A stretch of DNA of 64,000 nt from CAVPTL01 sp963729195 (GCA_963729195.1 CAVSNF010000027.1:113774-177773), one strand, 5' to 3'; shown: positions 8,877-18,811, counted from the first letter of the stretch. Numbers and translations: made by a program. The notes: a model not told the origin generated them from the sequence alone.

Positions 8877-9716
8877 TCAGTCGATCACGCGGCGCTTGAA
8901 GTTCTGCACTCCCAGCCACAGAAACAGCGCGCAGAATCCGATCAGCGCGGGGTAGACGGCCCACAGGGACATGTGATTGGACGAGGTCAGCGCCGCCCGG
9001 AAGCCCTCGTTGATGTAGATCAGCGGGTTGATCAGCACCAGGATCTGAAGCCAGTGCAGACCGTTGATCGTGACCGGTGCCAGGGCCGTCCACGAGTAGT
9101 AGGTGCCGCCCAGAAACGTCAGCGGGAGAATGATGATGCCGAACAGCAGCGGCACCGATCGAGGATCGAAGATGGTGCCGAAGGTCAGGCCCAGCGCCGA
9201 GCAGGTGACGCAGGCAAGCGGCGTGATCGTGATCAGCACCAGCCAGTGCACCTGCAGGTTGATATGGATCGCGCTGGAATGCACGACCGCGGCGATCGGA
9301 AACACGATCACCGCCGCCAGCAGGCCCTGGAGGGCTCCGTAGAGCACCTTCTCAAGCGCCACCAGCGCCACCGGCATCGGTGCCAGCACGCGATCCTCGA
9401 TCTCCCTGGTGTATCCGAACTCCTGCACCATCGGCAGGGCGACCGCCTGGATCCCCTGGAACATGATCGAGAGGCCGACCACCCCCGCCACCAGGATGGT
9501 CGCGAACTCGGACTCGCCGGCCGCGCCGCCACGCCCGCCGACGCCGGTGCCGATCGTGGGGAAGACGTACAGGAACACGAAGCACAGAAGCAGCGGCTGG
9601 ACGATGGTGCGCGGCACGAACTGCTTCAGGTTCTTGCGCAGCACCACCAGGTCGCGCAGCAGCAGCGCCCCGAATGCGACCTGACTCGACTTCATGGTTG
9701 AGCGGGTCGCAAACAT
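8877..9716 (-). CDS. ABC-2 type transporter permease (daunorubicin-exporter-like)
   Basis: A 279-residue protein with six hydrophobic segments and the ABC-2 membrane-domain pattern (LVAGVVGLSIMFQGIQ, then LPLTFLGGTYYSW and NPLIYINEGFRA). It overlaps the stop of the ATPase gene by one base (TGATG), so the two are translationally coupled and form a two-component exporter. Relatives export drugs, lipids or polysaccharides. The exported substrate is not evident from sequence. Confidence 0.9.
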   Translation of the reverse strand: MFATRSTMKSSQVAFGALLLRDLVVLRKNLKQFVPRTIVQPLLLCFVFLYVFPTIGTGVGGRGGAAGESEFATILVAGVVGLSIMFQGIQAVALPMVQEFGYTREIEDRVLAPMPVALVALEKVLYGALQGLLAAVIVFPIAAVVHSSAIHINLQVHWLVLITITPLACVTCSALGLTFGTIFDPRSVPLLFGIIILPLTFLGGTYYSWTALAPVTINGLHWLQILVLINPLIYINEGFRAALTSSNHMSLWAVYPALIGFCALFLWLGVQNFKRRVID

Positions 9717-10690
9717 CAGTCGCGCAGCTCCTTGCCGGTGAGCTTGATGAAGACGTTCTCGAGCGTGGGCGGGGCGACCTGGACGTCGCGTACCGCGACC
9801 CCCGCGTCCTCGGCAGCCGAGATCACCCGGATCAGCACCCGATCGGTTCCGCGCACGGCCAGGTGGACAGAGCCTTCCAGCGTGGTGGCAGAGTCGACCC
9901 CGTCGACATTCTGGTGGAGGATCTCGGCGAGCGCGTCCAGGTCACCGTCGGCGGTCAAGGTCACGATCGTGTCGGCTCCGACCGATTGCTTCAGCTGCTC
10001 CGGAGTGTCCAGCGACAGGATCTTGCCGTGATCCATGATCCCGATCCGGTCACACAGCTGATCGGCCTCCTCCATGTTGTGCGTCGTCAGCACCACCGTC
10101 TGGCCCTCGTCGTGCAGGCCCTCGACGATCTCCCACAGGCCGATGCGGCTCTGCGGGTCGAGGCCGGCGGTGGGCTCGTCGAGGAACAGGATGGCGGGCT
10201 TGTGCAGCACCGCCCGGGCCACCATCAGCCGCTGTGCCAGGCCGCCGGAGAGCGCCATCACCGGCGCCTTGGCGCGCTCGCTGAGGCGAAACATCGCCAG
10301 CAGCTCATCGGCAGCCGTCCGCGAGGCGGCGGCGCCCAAGCCGAAGAAGCGGCCGTGAAAGTAGAGGTTCTCCCACACCGTCAGCGAGCGATCCAGGGTG
10401 TTTGTCTGGGACACGACGCCGATCAGCTGCTTGGCGATCGCCGGGTACCTGACCACGTCGATCCCGCCCACCAGCGCCTGCCCCGAGGTCGGCAACACCC
10501 GCGTTGTCAGCATGCCCGCGGTGGTGGTCTTGCCGGCGCCGTTTGGCCCCAGCAGGCCAAAGATCTCGCCCCGCTTGACGGTCAGGTTGAGTCCGTCGAC
10601 CGCCTTCACGTCGCCCGTGTAGATCTTGGTCAGATCGACCGTTTGGATGACGGCGTCAGCCTCCGCAGCGCCGCCGTTGTTCTCAGCCAC
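9716..10690 (-). CDS. ABC exporter ATP-binding protein (DrrA-like)
   Basis: A 324-residue ATPase with Walker A GPNGAGKTT, the signature LSGGLAQR, Walker B ILFLDEPTAGLDP and the switch histidine in VVLTTHNMEEAD. The C-terminal extension of about 90 residues is typical of DrrA-type daunorubicin-resistance ATPases. It is coupled to the downstream permease. ATG 10690 lies 16 bp after the stop of the broken nitroreductase-like gene, so a shared transcript is possible. Confidence 0.93.
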   Translation of the reverse strand: MAENNGGAAEADAVIQTVDLTKIYTGDVKAVDGLNLTVKRGEIFGLLGPNGAGKTTTAGMLTTRVLPTSGQALVGGIDVVRYPAIAKQLIGVVSQTNTLDRSLTVWENLYFHGRFFGLGAAASRTAADELLAMFRLSERAKAPVMALSGGLAQRLMVARAVLHKPAILFLDEPTAGLDPQSRIGLWEIVEGLHDEGQTVVLTTHNMEEADQLCDRIGIMDHGKILSLDTPEQLKQSVGADTIVTLTADGDLDALAEILHQNVDGVDSATTLEGSVHLAVRGTDRVLIRVISAAEDAGVAVRDVQVAPPTLENVFIKLTGKELRD

Positions 10691-10705
10691 GACCGGTGAC
10701 GATAG

Positions 10706-11137
10706 CTACTCGACGGGTTCGAGCAGCACCAGTGGGATCTCTCGGTCGGTTCTCGTTTGATACTCGCCGTATCCCGAGTGGGCTGCGGTCACGCGCGACC
10801 ACAGCGCCGGCCGCTCGTCGGCGGTCGCCACCCGCGCCCGCATCGCCCGCTTGGGCTGCCCAGCGTAGACCACCTCGACGGCGGGATGGTCGCGCAGGTT
10901 GAGAAACCATGCGGGGTGCTGGTCGTCGCCGCCGCGGGAGGCGACGATCACGATCGCGTCGCCCTCCTAGATCGGAGAGGTCAGCATCACCGTGCGCGGC
11001 CGGCCACTCTTGCGCCCGATCGTGGTCAGCTCGAGCACCGGCATGCCGGCGGCTCGCCAGCCCAGCCGCCCGCCGCTCAGCTTGAGCAGGCCGCGGTGAA
11101 CCGTGTTCATCGTCCTCAGCAGGCGGTCGGTCGGCAT
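10706..11137 (-). pseudogene. Deazaflavin-dependent nitroreductase-family protein with in-frame amber stop
   Basis: The sequence reads as a short F420-dependent nitroreductase-family protein (about 143 residues) starting at MPTDRLLRTMN, with TTIGRKSGRPRTVMLTSPI and, after the interruption, EGDAIVIVASRGGDDQHPAWFLNLRDHP. The interruption is a single TAG at 10969-10967, in frame; the same frame continues to the natural end EPVE. The usual residue at this position would be encoded by CAG or CGG, so a one-base substitution (or sequencing error) created the stop. Unlike most broken genes in this window there is no frameshift. Confidence 0.7.
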
Positions 11138-11181
11138 GGGGGAAGAGTATGCGGGCCGAGATCGGCTTCCGAGCGTTTCGG

Positions 11182-11495
11182 TCAGGATGGTTTCGAGGTG
11201 ATCGCTTGCCCGCCGGGGTGAGCACGTACCGGTAGCCACCTTTGAGGTTCAGCTCCTGCCCCGACGCGACGCCGGGCGCGGTATCGACGGCGTAGGTGTA
11301 CAACGCCCAGCCACCGTAGGTCACCACCCGCCCCCCGGACGGGTCGGCGTCACTTCCGATCAGGGCCTCGTTCGCGCCCCCCGTGGCCATCGCCTTGGCA
11401 TCGCCGGCGGCCTTGACCCGCGGCCACACCACGGCACACGAGCTGACGCAGGTGACGTGCTTCCGTTTGTCGGGCGCGAGGGCCAGCGCTCCCAC
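11182..11495 (-). pseudogene. Secreted-repeat (PF03640-like) protein fragment
   Basis: The reading frame contains DKRKHVTCVSSCAVVWPRV and GGWALYTYAVDTAPG with GGYRYVLTPAGK, which match the duplicated C..SC..VWPP and G..LY.F..D..PG patterns of the secreted repeat of unknown function. There is no signal peptide or first repeat half: a stop codon lies about ten codons before the first recognisable residue. A frame change near 11205 gives the natural-looking end AITSKPS with TGA at 11184-11182. Most likely a truncated remnant. Confidence 0.5.
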
Positions 11496-11551
11496 GGTGA
11501 TGGTGGCTGCGAGTCAGCGACATTTTCTCCCGCACCCGCAGGTGTCGGTCG

Positions 11552-13027
11552 TCAGGGCGTCGCGAACGGCCACTGCAGCGGCTGGCCGCCGTGGCGCATG
11601 TAGCTGACCTTGAGCTGGGTGAAGGTGTTGATCGCCTCGAGCCCCAGATCCTCGCCGAGCCCGGACACCTTGTGCCCTTCGTAGGGTGCGTTCCAAACGA
11701 GATGGTGAGGGCAGTTTGTCCAGACGATTCCCGCCTGAAGCCGGTCAGTGGTGTCCATCGCGCGGGTCAGGCTCTGCGTCCACACCGTGGCAGCGAGGCC
11801 GTACTTGACCGCGTTTGCCTTGGCGATCGCATCGTCGATATCGGTGAATCGGGTGACGGTGACGACCGGCCCGAAGATCTCCTCCTGGGCAACGCGGGCG
11901 TCGATCCGCACCCCCGTCAGGACTGTCGGTTGCACGTAGTGGCCGCGATCATCGACTCCCGTCGGCCGTCCTCCGCCGATCGCCACCACGGCGCCGCTCT
12001 TGACACCCTCGCCAATGGAGTACTCGACCTGATCGCGCTGCTCACCACTGATCAAGGGGCCGATGTCGGTGTCGGGTGCTGCGGGGTCGCCGACCTTGAG
12101 CGCAGAGACACGCTCCACCAGTCGGTCGACGAACTCATCCGCAGCCGAGTCTTCCACCAGCACACGCGTGCCCGCAGTGCAGATCTGGCCCGAGTTGAAG
12201 AAGCCGGTGAAGAGGCTGCCGTCGACCGCCTCGTCCAGGTTGGCGTCGCCGAACACGATGTTGGCGGTCTTCCCGCCCAGTTCCAGATGGACGCTCTTGA
12301 TCATGTCCGCGCCGGCCCGCAGGATCGACTGTCCCACGCTGGTTGATCCGGTGAAGGTGATCTTCGGCACCCTCGGGTGTGCCACCAACGCGGCGCCGGT
12401 CTGCGGGCCGTCTCCGTGGACGACGTTGAATGCGCCTGCGGGGAATCCCACTTCGGCTGTCAGTTCTGCCAGCAGCGAGCTGGAGATGGGCGTCTGCTCC
12501 GCCATCTTCAACACCACCGAGTTGCCGACGGCGAGCGCCGCGCCGGTCTTCCACACAGCGTTCACGAGCGGGAAGTTCCAGGGCGCCACGGCGCCCACCA
12601 CCCCGTAGGGCTCCCGCCGGGAGTGTGCGAAGTACCCCGGCTCGTCGGCGTACACCGCGCCTCTGACGTTCTGTGGCAGGGTCGAGAAGTAGTCGAGCAG
12701 CTCGGCAGCCGACGCGACATCTCCGGCGGCGAATCGAATCGGTTTTCCCGTGTCTGCGCTTTCGGCCTCGGCGATTCGGTCGGAGCCGCTCCTCAGCGCG
12801 TCGGCGAGTGCCCGCAACATCGCCGCCTGCCGGGGTGGGGCGAGGTGCCGCCAACTGCCGTCGTCGTAGCAGCGCAAGGCCGCGGTGACCGCCGCCTCGA
12901 CATCGTCCGGGCCGCCGAACGCAACCGTCGCCAGTTGCTCACCCGAGGCGGGGTTGGTGGATGGGAACGTGTCGCCCGACAGCGACCATGCAGGTCGGCC
13001 GTCGATGAAATGCGGGCACTCGTACAC
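11552..13027 (-). CDS. NAD(P)-dependent aldehyde dehydrogenase
   Basis: A complete 491-residue aldehyde dehydrogenase. The cofactor and catalytic motifs are intact: PWNFPLVNAVWK, FTGSTSVGQ, LELGGKTAN (general-base Glu) and FFNSGQICTAGTR (catalytic Cys), then EEIFGPVVTV. It oxidises an aldehyde to the acid, closest in pattern to betaine- or aminoaldehyde-type enzymes. The start is GTG 13027 with AAGGAG 8 bp upstream. It follows the class V aminotransferase-like gene by 15 bp and is probably co-transcribed from the operator-bearing promoter near 14140, making it part of the GntR regulon. Confidence 0.93.
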   Translation of the reverse strand: MYECPHFIDGRPAWSLSGDTFPSTNPASGEQLATVAFGGPDDVEAAVTAALRCYDDGSWRHLAPPRQAAMLRALADALRSGSDRIAEAESADTGKPIRFAAGDVASAAELLDYFSTLPQNVRGAVYADEPGYFAHSRREPYGVVGAVAPWNFPLVNAVWKTGAALAVGNSVVLKMAEQTPISSSLLAELTAEVGFPAGAFNVVHGDGPQTGAALVAHPRVPKITFTGSTSVGQSILRAGADMIKSVHLELGGKTANIVFGDANLDEAVDGSLFTGFFNSGQICTAGTRVLVEDSAADEFVDRLVERVSALKVGDPAAPDTDIGPLISGEQRDQVEYSIGEGVKSGAVVAIGGGRPTGVDDRGHYVQPTVLTGVRIDARVAQEEIFGPVVTVTRFTDIDDAIAKANAVKYGLAATVWTQSLTRAMDTTDRLQAGIVWTNCPHHLVWNAPYEGHKVSGLGEDLGLEAINTFTQLKVSYMRHGGQPLQWPFATP

Positions 13028-13042
13028 GGGTCACGCTCCTTT

Positions 13043-14123
13043 TCAGGGCACCAGGGCAGACAGCACTTGCACGGCCCGGTCGGCGTCAGTGAGGTCGTTG
13101 TAGTAGTGGGGAGAGAGCCGCACCGATGAATTCCGGACGGATGCCTTGATGCCGGCGTTGGTCAGCGCCGCGAGGGCAGCGGCCGGGTCGCTCACCCGGA
13201 CAGCCACGATGGCACTCTCAGGCCGGGGTTGGCCGAGCCCGCTCGGCGATGCGCGTGGCGACACCCATCGCCCGTGCATACCGGGTCTCGTCGCCGACCC
13301 CGACCAGCTCGGCCAGCGATGACCGGGCGGAGACCCACAGATGCCAGGCGAGGGGGAGATCGAAGCGAGACGCGGTCGCCGACAGGTCGAGCGCCTCGGG
13401 ATAGAACGAATCGTACGGTGAGACTGCTCCTCTCCACGATGCCGCCGCCGGGGGCGGCATCGTGGAGACATCCTCGGAGACGTGCAGGAACGCCACGCCC
13501 CTGGGGCAGCACAACCACTTGTAGGCGGCACAGGCCACAAACGAGATGCCCAGCGCGGGCGCGTCCAGCGGGACCACGCCGAGTCCCTGGGTCGCATCCA
13601 CGTACACTCGCGCCCCCACCCGGGTGGCGGCCGTTGCGATGGCCGCCAGGTCGGCCAGCTCCCCAGTGGCTGACTGGACGTGGCTGACCGCAACCAGATC
13701 CGTGCCCGGTCTGATTGCGGCGGCAAGCTCGGAGACAGGCGCCCGCCGGACGACCAGCCCGCGCGAGCGCGCTGCCACCAGCACCGGCAGCACCACCGAC
13801 GCGAAATCCCCTTCGGCCAGCACGACCTCACCTCCGTCGGGCACAGCCGAGACGACCACGGCGGAGGCCTGCGAGACGGAGGGCATCAACGCGACGGTGG
13901 TGGGGTCACATCGCAGCAGGCCGGCGAAAAGCGAGCGACACTCGCCGCCGATCGCCTCCCATTCGACCCACCGGCCCGCGCCTCGGCGCCACTCATCGAG
14001 ACAGGTCTGCAATGCGTCGAGTGCGGTCTCTGGCGGTAGCCCATAGGTGGCGGTATCCAGGTACCCCGAGCTGCCCGCGCGAGCCGGTGGAGCAGACCGG
14101 GTAATTTGGGATACCTCACCCAT
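13043..14123 (-). CDS. Class V aminotransferase / cysteine-desulfurase-fold PLP enzyme (frameshift)
   Basis: A PLP enzyme of about 360 residues. Recognisable parts are LDTATYGLPPETALDALQT (N-terminus), SVSQASAVVV, VYVDATQGLGVVPLD (cofactor Asp) and AYKWLCCPRG (Schiff-base Lys). The frame changes near 13225, after which ESAIVAVRV to YNDLTDADRAVQVLSALVP completes the C-terminal domain. Relatives include isopenicillin-N-epimerase-like and kynureninase-like enzymes; the reaction is uncertain. ATG 14123 lies about 7 bp after a candidate -10 (TATCCT, 14136-14131), so the message may be leaderless. The promoter overlaps the 23-bp palindrome. Confidence 0.8.
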
Positions 14124-14131
14124 GTCGGATA

Positions 14132-14154
14132 GGATAGTCGACAGTCGACTATCC
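14132..14154. promoter_or_regulatory. Perfect 23-bp palindromic operator, divergent promoter region
   Basis: Two 11-bp arms (GGATAGTCGAC and its reverse complement) flank a central A. It lies between the divergent class V aminotransferase (start 14123, minus) and ABC ATPase (start 14173, plus) genes and overlaps candidate -10 hexamers on both strands (TATCCT at 14136-14131, TAGGAT at 14130-14135). Twenty of 23 bases recur at 25401-25423 before the peptide-binding protein gene. The nearby GntR/FCD regulator is the obvious candidate ligand; this is inference. Confidence 0.75.
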
Positions 14155-14172
14155 GTGGAATCGATCTCCGAA

Positions 14173-16001
14173 ATGTCCCAACAACCGCCAGACGGACACC
14201 CCATCCTGCAGCTCTCGGGCCTCGCGATCGCGTTTCGCGACCGTGACGGCTCGCCCAGGCAGGTGCTGGCCGACGTGGGCATCGACCTGCTCCCGGGCGA
14301 GATCGTGGGGCTCGCGGGTGAGTCGGGCAGCGGCAAGTCGACCACCGCGCTTTCTCTGATGGGCATGAACATCCCTGGATCGACTCGGCTCTCAGGCGAT
14401 CTGCGGCTGGGCGAGACCCACCTCTTCGGACTGTCGCTGGGTGCGCTTTCGAAGCGCTGGGGACCGGACATCTCCTACGTCGCGCAGGGGGCTGGGGTCT
14501 CGCTCAACCCACTTCGCCGGATCGGATTCCTGATCACCGAGCCGATGCGGGTGCACACCCAGCTCGGGCGGGAGAGTCGCGGCGACGGGCAGTAGATCTG
14601 CTCGACCGCATGGGCATCGCGGATCCGACCAAAGCGATGCGGCGCTATCCCACGAGTCTCCGGAGGCCAGCAGCAGCGGATCGCCCTCGCCGTTGCGCTG
14701 GCCTGTGATCCCGAGGTGCTGATCTTGGACAAGCCCACCAGCGGACTGGACGTCACCACCCAGACCCAGATCAACTCGCTGCTGATCGACCTGGTACGGG
14801 ATCGCAACCTCGCTGCGCTTTGCATCAGCCACGACCTGGCCGCGCTCGGCCAGATCTGCAACCGGTTGATCATCATGTACGGCGGTGAGGTGGTCGAACG
14901 CGGCGACGCCCGGAGCGTCCTCAACGCGCCCGCCATCCCTACACCGCTGCGCTCGGCAGGATCGATCCCGCGCATTTCCGACACCCGGCTGCCTGCCGGC
15001 GTGCCTGGCCGCCCGCCCGCGCAGGTGGTCACCGAATCGTGCGCGTTCGCCACCCGGTGTGCCCACGCCGACGAGCGTTGCCACACGTTGCACCCCGCGC
15101 TCGAGACGGTCGAGCCCGGCCGAGACGTCCGCTGCCTGCGCGCCGCTGAGCTGGGTGACTCGGCCGCACTCTGGGAAGCGCTCACGGCGGATCGGCGCGC
15201 AGCGAGGCCGAGCCGCCGCTGCTTGCTGTGCGCGACCTCGTCTGCTCGTACGACGGTGCTACCCAGGTGGTCAAGGCGGCATCGTTCGAGCTGGTGCCGG
15301 GAGGCGTGCTGGCGTTGGTGGGAGAGTCGGGCAGTGGGAAGTCGACCATCGTGCGCACACTTGCCGGCCTGCATCCGCAGGACTCCGGAGTGGTGCTGTA
15401 CGACGGCAACGAGCTGCCGGCGCGAGCATCGCAACGCTCCCGCGAGCTGCGGCGAGACATCCAGATCGTGTTTCAGAATGCGGATACCAGCCTCAACCCA
15501 CGACACACGGTGTGGCAGCTGGTCAGCAGGCCGTTGACACTCTTCGAGTCGGGGCTCTCCACCCGCGAGCAGCGGGATCGAGTGGAGCAGCTGCTGACCC
15601 GGCTTACGCTGGACACGTCGATTCTCGACCGGCGCCCGCACGAGCTTTCCGGCGGACAGCGACAGCGCGTCGCCCTCGCCCGTGCCTTCGCCTCGAGGCC
15701 ACGGTTACTGCTGTGTGACGAGGTCACCTCGGCGCTCGATGTCAGCGTCGCCGCAACCGTGCTCGAGTCGCTGATGGAGCTGGTCACGGCGACCGGGGTG
15801 GCGATGCTGTTTGTGACTCACAACCTCGCGGTCGTGCCGTCGCTGGCCGATCGGGTGGTTGTGATGAAGAACGGGGAAGTCGTCGAGTCGGGCGCAACCA
15901 GCACGGTGCTGACCCAGCCCCGCGACGCCTACACGCGGTCGCTGCTGGCGGCGGCCGACGTCTTGAGGCCCGACCCGGTCAACGCCACCACGACGCTCTG
16001 A
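14173..16001 (+). CDS. Fused oligopeptide ABC transporter ATP-binding protein (two ATPase domains, frameshifts)
   Basis: Two ATPase domains follow one another. Domain 1 (about residues 10-330) has GESGSGKST, a broken signature (HEFSGGQQQR after repair), LILDKPTSGLD and the oligopeptide-transporter C-terminal cysteine region (CAFATRCAHADERC). Domain 2 has GESGSGKST, ELSGGQRQR and LLCDEVTSALD. The frame shifts near 14575, 14655 and 15190. No ATG/GTG start suits domain 2 except one inside its first strand, so a GsiA/YejF-like fused protein is more likely than two genes. It powers the DppB/DppC-like permeases encoded at 21934-23788. The 3' end overlaps the convergent threonine-synthase-like gene by about 73 bp. 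Confidence 0.78.
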
Positions 16002-17064
16002 TCGCTGGAGATGGTGCCGTCGGCCAGCATCAAATCCAGTGCCGCCACCGCCACCGCGCTGGTCGGCTCGATCCAGAACCCCTCTGCCCCGATCTTTGCC
16101 GAGGCAGCCAGCAGCTGAGCGTCGCTGACGCGCAGCGACACTCCCGCCGGTGCGCGTAACTGCGCTCACCACCGTGTCGATTCGTGGCGGGACTAACGTC
16201 ACCAGAATGCCTTCCGCGAGCGTGCCGGTGGGGGGATCGCCGGCCGGTGCCGGCCCGAAGCGCCGAGCGATCGGGTCGCAGGCCTCGCTCTGCACGCCGT
16301 AGACACGGGGCAGCTTCGCGATCACGCCGCCGTCGCGCAGTCGCTCCAACGCGTGAATCGCGCCGAGCACGAGTCCTCCGCTGCCCGCCGGGGCGATCAC
16401 GACGTCGTCGGCCGCCCGCCGAGCTGGTCGATCAACTCGAACCCGAACGTCTGCATTCCCAGCAGGAACACCGGGTGCCACAGATGTGCCGCGTACACGA
16501 CCAGAGGGTGGTCGGCGACAGCCCGTCGACCGCGACGGTGGCGGCGCTGCGGGGGCCCACGATCCGCTCCACCTGGGCGCCGTAGGCGACAACCTGGGCG
16601 ATCTTGCCGGGTGAGGTGTGGTCGGGCAGGAAATCGTGCAGGGCAGGTGCGCCCTGGCCGCATAGGCCGACAAGCGAGGCGCCGGCGTTGCCGGAGGAAT
16701 CCTCCACTACTCGCGGTGCAGCTAAGGCGCTCAGGTAGCTCACCAGAAACGCCGAGCCCCGGTCCTTGAACGATCCGGACGGCAGCAGATACTCGAGCTT
16801 GAAGGAGATGCCTGGATGCCCACTCCACGGCATCGAGACGACCGGCGTGGTGGGTTCTCCCAATGTGATTGACGGCCCCAACGGTGGGAATAGGTCGACA
16901 TATCGCCATAGCCCCTGAGCCGACAACTTGGCCAGATCCTGGTCGGTTACCGGGTCGGTCGGGATCCACAACGCACCCCCGCAGTGGGGGCACCGAACCA
17001 CCCCCAGTTCCAGTTCGGCAGCGCAACCGCAGCGCTCGCACACGGCGGTGATGGGGGATGTCAT
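15929..17064 (-). CDS. Threonine-synthase-like PLP enzyme (fold type II, frameshifts)
   Basis: About 375 residues. An N-terminal zinc-ribbon-like segment (CERCGCAAEL and CPHCGG) precedes a fold-type-II PLP domain with PSGSFKDRGSAF (Schiff-base Lys), EDSSGNAGASL (phosphate-binding), VIAPAGSGGLVLGAIHAL and a C-terminal LTGSGLKT. The frame shifts near 16510, 16400 and 16150. It starts 4 bp after the aspartate dehydrogenase stop, so it is third in an isoaspartyl peptidase - aspartate dehydrogenase - PLP enzyme operon. It may be a catabolic beta- or gamma-eliminating enzyme rather than a biosynthetic threonine synthase: no thrA or thrB homologue is adjacent. Confidence 0.75.
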
Positions 17065-17068
17065 GTGC

Positions 17069-17853
17069 TCACCGGTAGACGATTCCGTGGCCGAGTTCGT
17101 TGTCCAGGGCAGCGACCACGCTCCATGGGGTGACGATCGACGTCGCCGGGTTCTCGGAGGAGTGATGGGCGAGGGAGAGCGATAGGTCGCCGAAGGCGCC
17201 GTGGGCTTCGACGCGGACGTGGGCGGCCTTCACCCCGGGATCGGCCACCAGGGTCGCGACCGTGTGGTCGAGCCCGGCCCCGGCCAACGCCACCGCAGCC
17301 ACGATGTTCATCGTGCGGGGGTATCTGACGGCGGCCTCGCGGGCGGAGCCGGTGAACACCACCCGCGGCTCGACGACCTCGGCGGCCTCCTCGGCGGGGA
17401 GGACGACGGCCGGGGGGCTTTCGCTGCTCCACCTCGACCCGCTCCAACCCGTGGAGCCGCGCGGCGCGTAAGAGATCGAGCGCGGCCACCGCGCCGCTGG
17501 GCACGATCAGCCCGGGCCTGGCCCTCCCGGGCGGCCCGCTCGACTTCGTGCCGGGTGGTCTCGTCGGCCAGCGCACCGATGGATGTACACACCACCGAGA
17601 TCCCCCGGCGGAGGAGGCCGGGGGCGATCGTCTGCACAACCTCCTGACCCGCGGCCTCCACGACCAGCTCGGGCCGAGCCGAGACGAGTTGCTCGACGGT
17701 CGCAACCGCCTCCGGCGGCGAGTCAGCGACCAGCTGTCGCTGGAGGACGGCCACGATTCCCATGCGGTCACTGAACTGCGCGGAAATCAGCTCGATGACG
17801 CCGCGGGCCACCGCGCCCCAGCCGATCAGCCCGATCCGGTGGGCGTCGCTCAC
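17069..17853 (-). CDS. L-aspartate dehydrogenase-like NAD(P) enzyme (frameshifts)
   Basis: About 260 residues. The N-terminal Rossmann fold (RIGLIGWGAVARGVIEL) is followed by the aspartate dehydrogenase pattern: VVEAAGQEVV, VVCTSIGALAD, LIVPSGAVAALDLLRAA, then RYPRTMNIVAAVALAGAG and VEAHGAFGDLSL. The frame changes near 17510 and 17420. Family enzymes convert L-aspartate and NAD(P)+ to iminosuccinate/oxaloacetate and ammonia. GTG 17853 overlaps the isoaspartyl peptidase stop by 4 nt (GTGA). The combination fits release of aspartate from peptides followed by oxidative deamination. Confidence 0.8.
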
Positions 17854-18758
17854 GCCACCCCGGAGTCCGGGCCTGTGGTGATTTCCTGCGTCACCGGATC
17901 CCACACCGCGTAGGCCATGTACGGAGCGTTGAACGCTGCACCGGCTCGCCCCAGTGGGTCGATCACGACCACCCCGCCCTTGGCGGAGAGGCGATCCAGA
18001 ACCTGGAGCGACTGATGCGCCGCCTCGGGGCCGTCCAGGCCGCCCGCCATCAGGTCGACCGCCCGGCTGGCCCACAGCAGCGGAATGATGCGTTCGCCGT
18101 GTCCGGTAACCGCTGCGGCTCCCTGGCGGCTGTCGGCGTAGAGGCCTGCGCCGATCACCGGGGTGTCGCCGACTCTCCCCCGTGGCTTGCCCATGCTACC
18201 CCCGGTGGATGTCCCGGCTGCCAGGTTGCCGAAGCGATCGAGCGCGACCGCTCCGACCGTGTCGCCGAACATCGCCTCGACCCAGTCTTCGGGGGCGCCG
18301 TCGCGCATGAAGCCCTCCCAGCGATCCTGCTCGCGGGGAATCACCAGCTCATCCGGCTCGCAGGTCGGCACGCCTGAGCGCAGGGCGAATGCCTGCGCCC
18401 CTTCGCCGACCAGCAGAGCGTGCGAGCTCTCGAGCACCGCGCGGGCCAGCAGGATCGGGTTTGGGACACCGCTGACCGCGGCCACCGCGCCCACATCGAG
18501 ATCGTTTCCGGACATGATCGCCGAGTCGAGTGTTACACCTCCGCTCTCGTCCAGATATGAACCTACTCCGGCATCGAACACGACGTCGTTTTCCATCTGC
18601 ACAACGGCGGCCTGCACTGCGTCGACACTCGAGCCGCCGGACTGAAGAATTTCGAGTCCCAGCTCCAGTGCCCGGTGGCAGCCGTTTCTATAGAGTTCGA
18701 GGTCGTGCTCGGGGTACGCGAACGCCCCGCCGTGTACTGCTATACCAATCGGTTTCAC
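17850..18758 (-). CDS. Isoaspartyl peptidase / plant-type (Ntn) asparaginase
   Basis: A complete 302-residue N-terminal-nucleophile hydrolase. It opens with IGIAVHGGAFAYPEHD, has VVFDAGVGSYLDE, and the autocleavage site before the nucleophilic threonine in FGDTVGAVALD, followed by AAGTSTGGSMGKPRGRVGDTP and GHGERI. Relatives cleave beta-aspartyl dipeptides, asparagine or glycosylasparagine. The start is GTG 18758 with GGTGA 4 bp upstream. It is first in a three-gene operon with aspartate dehydrogenase and the threonine-synthase-like gene, and divergent from the GntR regulator gene 53 bp away. Confidence 0.9.
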   Translation of the reverse strand: MKPIGIAVHGGAFAYPEHDLELYRNGCHRALELGLEILQSGGSSVDAVQAAVVQMENDVVFDAGVGSYLDESGGVTLDSAIMSGNDLDVGAVAAVSGVPNPILLARAVLESSHALLVGEGAQAFALRSGVPTCEPDELVIPREQDRWEGFMRDGAPEDWVEAMFGDTVGAVALDRFGNLAAGTSTGGSMGKPRGRVGDTPVIGAGLYADSRQGAAAVTGHGERIIPLLWASRAVDLMAGGLDGPEAAHQSLQVLDRLSAKGGVVVIDPLGRAGAAFNAPYMAYAVWDPVTQEITTGPDSGVA

Positions 18759-18775
18759 TCAATCACCTCTATAGA

Positions 18776-18803
18776 TTGCTCTGGCGGTCATGCCTGGTAT
18801 CCT
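18776..18803 (+). promoter_or_regulatory. Predicted promoter of the GntR gene, apparently leaderless
   Basis: TTGCTC (18776-18781) and TATCCT (18798-18803) are separated by 16 bp. Transcription would start at about 18810, immediately before ATG 18812. No Shine-Dalgarno is present upstream of that ATG, consistent with leaderless translation, which is common in Actinobacteria. Confidence 0.45.
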
Positions 18804-18811
18804 TGTTCGAC

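Noticed and set aside
15228..16001. A separate DppF-type ATPase gene starting at GTG 15228.
   Set aside because: That GTG lies inside the first conserved strand of the ATPase domain and coding sequence clearly continues upstream in the same frame, so a fused two-domain protein with a frameshift is more likely.
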